Shown piece after piece: positions 6,233 through 9,253 of a DNA stretch of 9,253 nt (position 1 is its first letter; every line of letters starts with the position of its first letter). Source of the DNA: an uncultured Coriobacteriia bacterium (GTDB taxonomy: Bacteria; Actinomycetota; Coriobacteriia; Coriobacteriales; QAMH01); the NCBI GenBank assembly GCA_949283445.1, contig CASDTD010000080.1, forward strand, positions 1 through 9,253. The letters are read 5' to 3'. Both the position numbers and the translations under genes were made by a program. A model generated the notes under the pieces. It was not told where the DNA came from. It searched no databases and was given only the letters and a program-made list of their open reading frames with translations.

Positions 6233-6289
6233 TGCCTAAGCTTGCAAAAAATGCCTAAGTTCGCAAAAATTGCCTAAGATTGCAAACGC
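6233..6289. repeat. Three tandem 19-bp repeats upstream of the ATPase gene
   Basis: Units start at 6233, 6252 and 6271 with the shared core TGCCTAAG, one variable base, then T(T/C)GCAAA. Each unit carries the half-dyad TTGC or ATGC, eight bases, GCAA. The array ends 31 bp before the ATPase ATG. The exact 19-bp period and internal dyads suggest cooperative binding sites, most simply for the winged-helix ATPase itself. There are no unique spacers, so this is not a CRISPR array. Confidence 0.8.
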
Positions 6290-6320
6290 ATGCGATGCAT
6301 GTTCGAAATCGAGGCTCAGT

Positions 6321-7433
6321 ATGGCACGAACGAAAAATCCTTTTACTCCGACCTTCGGTATGGTTCCTCCCTTTATGGCTGGCAGAGATCGACTGCTCGA
6401 CGAGATGTCCATGGCATTCGAAGATGGCATTGGCAACCCCAATTTGGCGACCATACTCGTGGGCGCGCGGGGGACAGGAAAGACCGCCCTTCTGTCCTGC
6501 ATCGCCGAGGAGGCTCAAAGCAGGGGGTGGGTTGCTGCGAATGTCGTTGCGGCGGACGGCATGCTCGAGGACATCGTCCAACAAGCAGGTAGGGCGGCCG
6601 CGCATTTTGTCGATGTGCAAGGCGCGAAAAAGCTCAGCGGGATAAGCATAGGACAGCTACTCAGTCTCGAATGGGTGTTCCAGAGCACGAACGAGGCGAA
6701 CTGGCGCAGTCGCATGAATGCCCTGCTCGACAAACTCGCCGAGAGCGACACGGGCCTTCTCATTACGGTGGACGAAGTCAACGTTAACGTCGATGAGATG
6801 GTTCAGCTCGTGTCCACCTATCAGCTCTTCGTCCGCGAAGGAAGGCAGGTTGCTCTCGTGATGGCCGGCCTTCCCATGAACGTGACAGATCTTATCGAAG
6901 ATGAGCGCATAACGTTTCTCAGAAGGGCGCGTCAAAGGCATCTGGGTAGGATTGGCGACGCAGATATCAAGAGGACGTATCGAAGGACGGTCGAAAGCGC
7001 GGGGAAGCACTTCGAGGATGAAGCTCTGGACATCGCCGTTGGGGCAGCGGATGGCTTTGCGTATATGATGCAGCTGGTGGGGTATTTCGCTTGGGAGGAA
7101 AGCTTTGAAAGCGAGGTAATAACCTCTACGTACGTGCGCAGAGGCGTTGCGGAGGCGCGTGATGATTTTGAACGCGGGGTCTTGAGCGCCACATATCGCG
7201 AGATGTCCAGAGGGGATAGGGCGTTTGCCCGGGCGATGCTGCCTGACAAGGAGAACAGCCGTCTCGTGGATATTGCGCGGCGCATGGGCAAAGGGACGAA
7301 CTACGCTTCCACCTACAAGACGCGCCTGCTCAAACATGGTGTTATCGAGGAGGGGGCGCGCGGCACGGTCAGTTTCGCCGTTCCGTTTTTCCGCGAGTAT
7401 CTGCAGCAACGTGAGGACGGAGCACAGGGCTAG
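6321..7433 (+). CDS. AAA/STAND-type ATPase with C-terminal winged helix
   Basis: The 370-residue protein has a Walker A motif GARGTGKT (48-55), a Walker B LLITVDEV (146-153) and a sensor-like LVMAGLP (179-185). An arginine-rich FLRRARQRHLGRIGDADIK segment (199-217) follows, in the position of the downstream motifs of Cdc6/Orc-like and STAND ATPases. Residues 312-350 (LVDIARRMGKGTNYASTYKTRLLKHGVIEE and following) look like a winged helix-turn-helix, so DNA binding or a fold-based switch is plausible. ATG at 6321 is chosen because GAGG lies six bases upstream; a TTG start at 6270 would translate the repeats. Codon use differs from neighbours (many AGG/AGA arginines), hinting at transfer. The gene appears to stand alone behind a repeat array. 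Role unknown; candidates are a regulator, a defence or addiction ATPase, or a mobile-element gene. Confidence 0.8.
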   Translation: MARTKNPFTPTFGMVPPFMAGRDRLLDEMSMAFEDGIGNPNLATILVGARGTGKTALLSCIAEEAQSRGWVAANVVAADGMLEDIVQQAGRAAAHFVDVQGAKKLSGISIGQLLSLEWVFQSTNEANWRSRMNALLDKLAESDTGLLITVDEVNVNVDEMVQLVSTYQLFVREGRQVALVMAGLPMNVTDLIEDERITFLRRARQRHLGRIGDADIKRTYRRTVESAGKHFEDEALDIAVGAADGFAYMMQLVGYFAWEESFESEVITSTYVRRGVAEARDDFERGVLSATYREMSRGDRAFARAMLPDKENSRLVDIARRMGKGTNYASTYKTRLLKHGVIEEGARGTVSFAVPFFREYLQQREDGAQG

Positions 7434-7551
7434 GGTGCATGTAACGCATGCGACGTGCGCGGGCGCTTGCGGGCAAGTTCTCGCCAACCCCGACTTGGCA
7501 TCGCTTGCGTGTCCGTTCGGTGTGCAGCCGTGATGGGAGGGGATGTCGGGG

Positions 7552-7557
7552 TACAAT
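7552..7557 (+). promoter_or_regulatory. Possible -10 box of the glutamate-cysteine ligase promoter
   Basis: TACAAT lies 61 bases before the chosen ATG, with no convincing -35 box. It is the same hexamer seen before glmM. A perfect dyad TGCACA-GCA-TGTGCA (7557-7571) begins at its last base and covers the expected transcription start. Confidence 0.35.
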
Positions 7558-7571
7558 GCACAGCATGTGCA
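7557..7571. promoter_or_regulatory. Operator-like dyad over the predicted transcription start
   Basis: TGCACA and TGTGCA are exact complements around a 3-base centre. A repressor bound here would block the TACAAT promoter. No matching regulator is identified, and a short palindrome can arise by chance. Confidence 0.35.
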
Positions 7572-7618
7572 CCACGATGTTTCGAACAGCCGCCACAACG
7601 GGAAAGAGCTGGGCCAAC

Positions 7619-8853
7619 ATGACTGAGAAATTCGATAACTGCCAGATCATCATCGACTACCTGCAGGCTGGGTCGAAGGGCAACGACCTGGGCACCGTCG
7701 GCGTCGAAATCGAGCATTTCCTGCTCGACGAAGACGGGGAACGCGTGCATTACCGCGAAAAGCACGGGCGTCTGGGCGTCGCGGACATTCTCGAACGCCT
7801 TTCGGAGTTCTACCCGAATGTCACGCGCACGGAGGCGGGCGATATCATGGGCTGCTCGCGCGCGGCGGCATCCATTACCATCGAGCCGGCGTCGCAGATC
7901 GAACTGTCCATCTCGCCGCTCACCAGCATTGCCGACGTGGAAGCCGAGTACAAGAACTTCGCGTTCCGCTTGGGGCAGATTATCGACCCGCATGACTACA
8001 AACTTGTCGCGTGCGGGTACGATCCGGTGGGCAAAGCGGCCGATTGCGAGCTCATCCCCAAGCCGCGCTATCACTATATGGACGAATACTTTGCCAGTCT
8101 GCCCGACATGCACGCTGAGCGCATGATGCGCGCTTCGGCGTCCGTGCAGGTCTCGATTGACTTTGCCGATGAGGCCGACGCCGTGCGCAAGATGCGCGTC
8201 GCCACGTTGCTGGGGCCGTTGTTCTCGTTCCTGACGGATAACGTGCCCGTGTTCGAAGGCGAGCCGAACATCGAGCCGCTGCGCAGGATGCGCGTGTGGC
8301 GCAAGGTCGATCCGGCTCGCTGCATGGTTGTGTCGGTCTGTTCGACGAGGGCTTCGGCTTTTCCGCGTACGCTGACTGGCTGTTGGCCACACCGCCCATT
8401 TTCTCGACGCGTCCCGATGAGCATTTCACGGGCAGTACGCCCGCGTCCGAGGTGTATGCGGATGCGTCCATGACCACCGAAGACGTCGAGCATTTGCTGG
8501 GCATGTTCTGGCCGGACGTGCGCTTGAAGCACTACGTCGAGATTCGCCAGGGCGATTCGATGCCGCTTGCACCCGCCCTGGGCTACGTCGCGCTCATCAA
8601 GGGCCTGTTCTACAGCGAAACGAACCTGGACATCTTGGAACATGCGCTTGGCGTGGGCGCAGACGGCGTGTGGCCGTACACGGCTGACGACGTGGAACGT
8701 GCCATTGACGCGATCGTTGCCGACAGCTGGGATGCGCAGGTGTATGGCCGTTCGGTTGTCTCTTGGGTCGATTTGTTGTTCCAGCTTGCTCCTGACGGGC
8801 TAGGCACGGAAATCGACTACCTCGAAGAGCTGAAGGACTTCAAGGGGCTGTAA
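7619..8853 (+). pseudogene. Glutamate-cysteine ligase (GCS2/plant-type), interrupted by a -1 frameshift
   Basis: The enzyme joins glutamate and cysteine with ATP to gamma-glutamylcysteine, the first step to glutathione. Frame one gives TVGVEIEHFLL (26-36), the core ITIEPASQIELSISP (86-100), ELIPKPRYHYMDEYF (144-158), HAERMMRASASVQVSIDF (165-182) and NIEPLRRMRVWRKVDPARC (217-235), all in the order typical of the plant/EgtA-like family. At 8324-8332 homology jumps to the next frame, which continues GLFDEGFGFSAYADWLL and runs to TAA at 8851. Adding one base there (for example a G lost from GTGGTC) restores a 411-residue protein of normal length. As read, translation from 7619 stops at 8473 after 284 residues, 46 of them out of frame. 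No slippery heptamer is visible, so a real mutation or an assembly error is more likely than programmed shifting. The upstream ATG at 7565 is possible but lacks a ribosome site. The next gene starts five bases after the stop. Confidence 0.85.
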
Positions 8854-8857
8854 GGGT

Positions 8858-9253
8858 ATGGGCGGAGTTGCCACTTCGCCTGCACCAGCGCACACAGCGC
8901 AGGAGGCGCCCGCAATACGAACTTATCTGCTCGACGAAAGCTCGCTGGACGTTGACCCGCGCGTCAACGCGCCCATGAAGGTGTTGTGCGCGTTCGCCAT
9001 CACGTTCATCGTCGCCGGACATGCCGGTGTCGCCGGGCAACAGGGCGGCATAAACCTCGCGTACAACTTGTTTCCACCGCAATCTTTCCACGTCGGGGTG
9101 TTCCTGTTCGTCGCGGGGTATTTTTACAAGGCCAAGCAGGAGGCGCGCCCGTGGCACTACGTCAAAGGGCGCTTGCTGCGACTTATCGTTCCACTCTACG
9201 TGCTCAACACGCTGTGGGGCGTCTGGACGCAGGTCGCGCACGGCATCGGTTTC
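8858..9253 (+). CDS. Acyltransferase-3 family membrane protein, N-terminal part (3' end outside window)
   Basis: The frame from the ATG at 8858 is open to the window end (132 residues). After a hydrophilic, alanine/proline-rich head (1-38), a first membrane segment (about 41-56) ends in IVAGHAG; His54 or so fits the conserved histidine of the family. A second segment holds FHVGVFLFVAGYFYKAK (77-93), the typical F-GYF motif, and a third spans LIVPLYVLNTLWGVW (109-123). Members move acyl or acetyl groups onto sugars of cell-surface polymers from the cytoplasmic membrane. The start lies four bases after the glutamate-cysteine ligase stop, so coupling is likely, with AAGGGG in the end of that gene as a weak ribosome site; Met40 is an alternative start. 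Substrate unknown. Confidence 0.8.
   Translation, partial: MGGVATSPAPAHTAQEAPAIRTYLLDESSLDVDPRVNAPMKVLCAFAITFIVAGHAGVAGQQGGINLAYNLFPPQSFHVGVFLFVAGYFYKAKQEARPWHYVKGRLLRLIVPLYVLNTLWGVWTQVAHGIGF

Larger units (their letters stand above)
5940..6320. other. Gene-free stretch between the sensor-domain gene and the ATPase gene
   Basis: About 380 bases without a supported gene. It holds a cluster of hairpins that should end the ligase operon: CGGCGC/GCGCCG (5944-5958), CGAAAAG/CTTTTCG (5962-5981) and a very strong stem at 6020-6052. It continues with a further stem at 6090-6126 and three tandem repeats at 6233-6289. Between 6127 and 6232 I see nothing recognisable. Confidence 0.6.

Noticed and set aside
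5881..6258. Plus-strand open frame of 125 codons after the sensor gene
   Set aside because: It overlaps the end of the sensor gene, runs through several strong hairpins and into the repeats, and has no ribosome site or domain.
6233..6289. CRISPR array
   Set aside because: Units are contiguous 19-mers without unique spacers, only three copies, and no cas genes.
6270..6320. TTG start extending the ATPase through the repeat array
   Set aside because: No ribosome site; the added residues are encoded by the repeats, while ATG 6321 has GAGG at proper distance.
6657..7598. Minus-strand open frame of 313 codons opposite the ATPase
   Set aside because: Antisense to Walker-motif coding sequence, no recognisable domain.
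8320..8340. Programmed -1 ribosomal frameshift in the glutamate-cysteine ligase
   Set aside because: No X-XXY-YYZ slippery heptamer at the point of frame change; mutation or assembly error is simpler.
7430..8392. Minus-strand open frame of 320 codons opposite the glutamate-cysteine ligase
   Set aside because: Opposite strand of a clearly homologous gene; no motifs and no ribosome site.

Overview
The window is GC-rich, gene-dense chromosomal DNA. Its gene set (type III glutamine synthetase, GlmM, a LysR regulator beside a phenylacetate-CoA-ligase-like enzyme, a GCS2-type glutamate-cysteine ligase, an acyltransferase-3 protein) and its protein style suggest a high-GC actinobacterium, most likely an anaerobic gut member of the Coriobacteriia (Eggerthellaceae-like). 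That assignment is inferred from style and content; there is no rRNA to confirm it. I see no rRNA, tRNA, CRISPR array or transposase.

Layout. (1) 1-654: C-terminal third of a type III glutamine synthetase, closed by a strong terminator. (2) 655-1059: a 405-base gene-free stretch with the terminator, two copies of a hairpin exactly 73 bp apart, a 13-bp direct repeat with a 20-bp period and a TACAAT box. (3) 1060-2385: complete glmM (phosphoglucosamine mutase, cell-wall precursor synthesis), followed by a textbook terminator. (4) 2527-3453, minus strand: full-length LysR-type regulator. (5) 3454-3866: divergent control region. It holds a 164-bp near-perfectly centred palindrome next to lysR and an AT-rich stretch of nested inverted repeats nearer the ligase. 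(6) 3867-5261: PaaK-family AMP-forming CoA ligase. Directly after it, in the same reading frame behind a single TAG, comes 5280-5939: a LysR ligand-binding domain with no DNA-binding domain, clearly related to the sensor half of the divergent LysR. (7) 5940-6320: terminator-like hairpins, then three tandem 19-bp repeats. (8) 6321-7433: AAA/STAND-like ATPase with a C-terminal winged helix and different codon use. (9) 7619-8853: glutamate-cysteine ligase broken by a one-base frameshift near 8324-8332. (10) 8858-9253: start of a membrane acyltransferase that runs off the window.

The most interesting unit is 2527-5939. A LysR regulator faces a CoA ligase whose operon also encodes an HTH-less copy of the regulator's own sensor domain. 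A reasonable inference is a small-acid sensing and activation module: LysR controls the ligase promoter, and the free sensor domain binds the same or a related ligand or acyl-CoA, or forms mixed oligomers with LysR to tune it. The second candidate is the ATPase with its three dyad-bearing upstream repeats, which looks like an autoregulated, possibly acquired gene.
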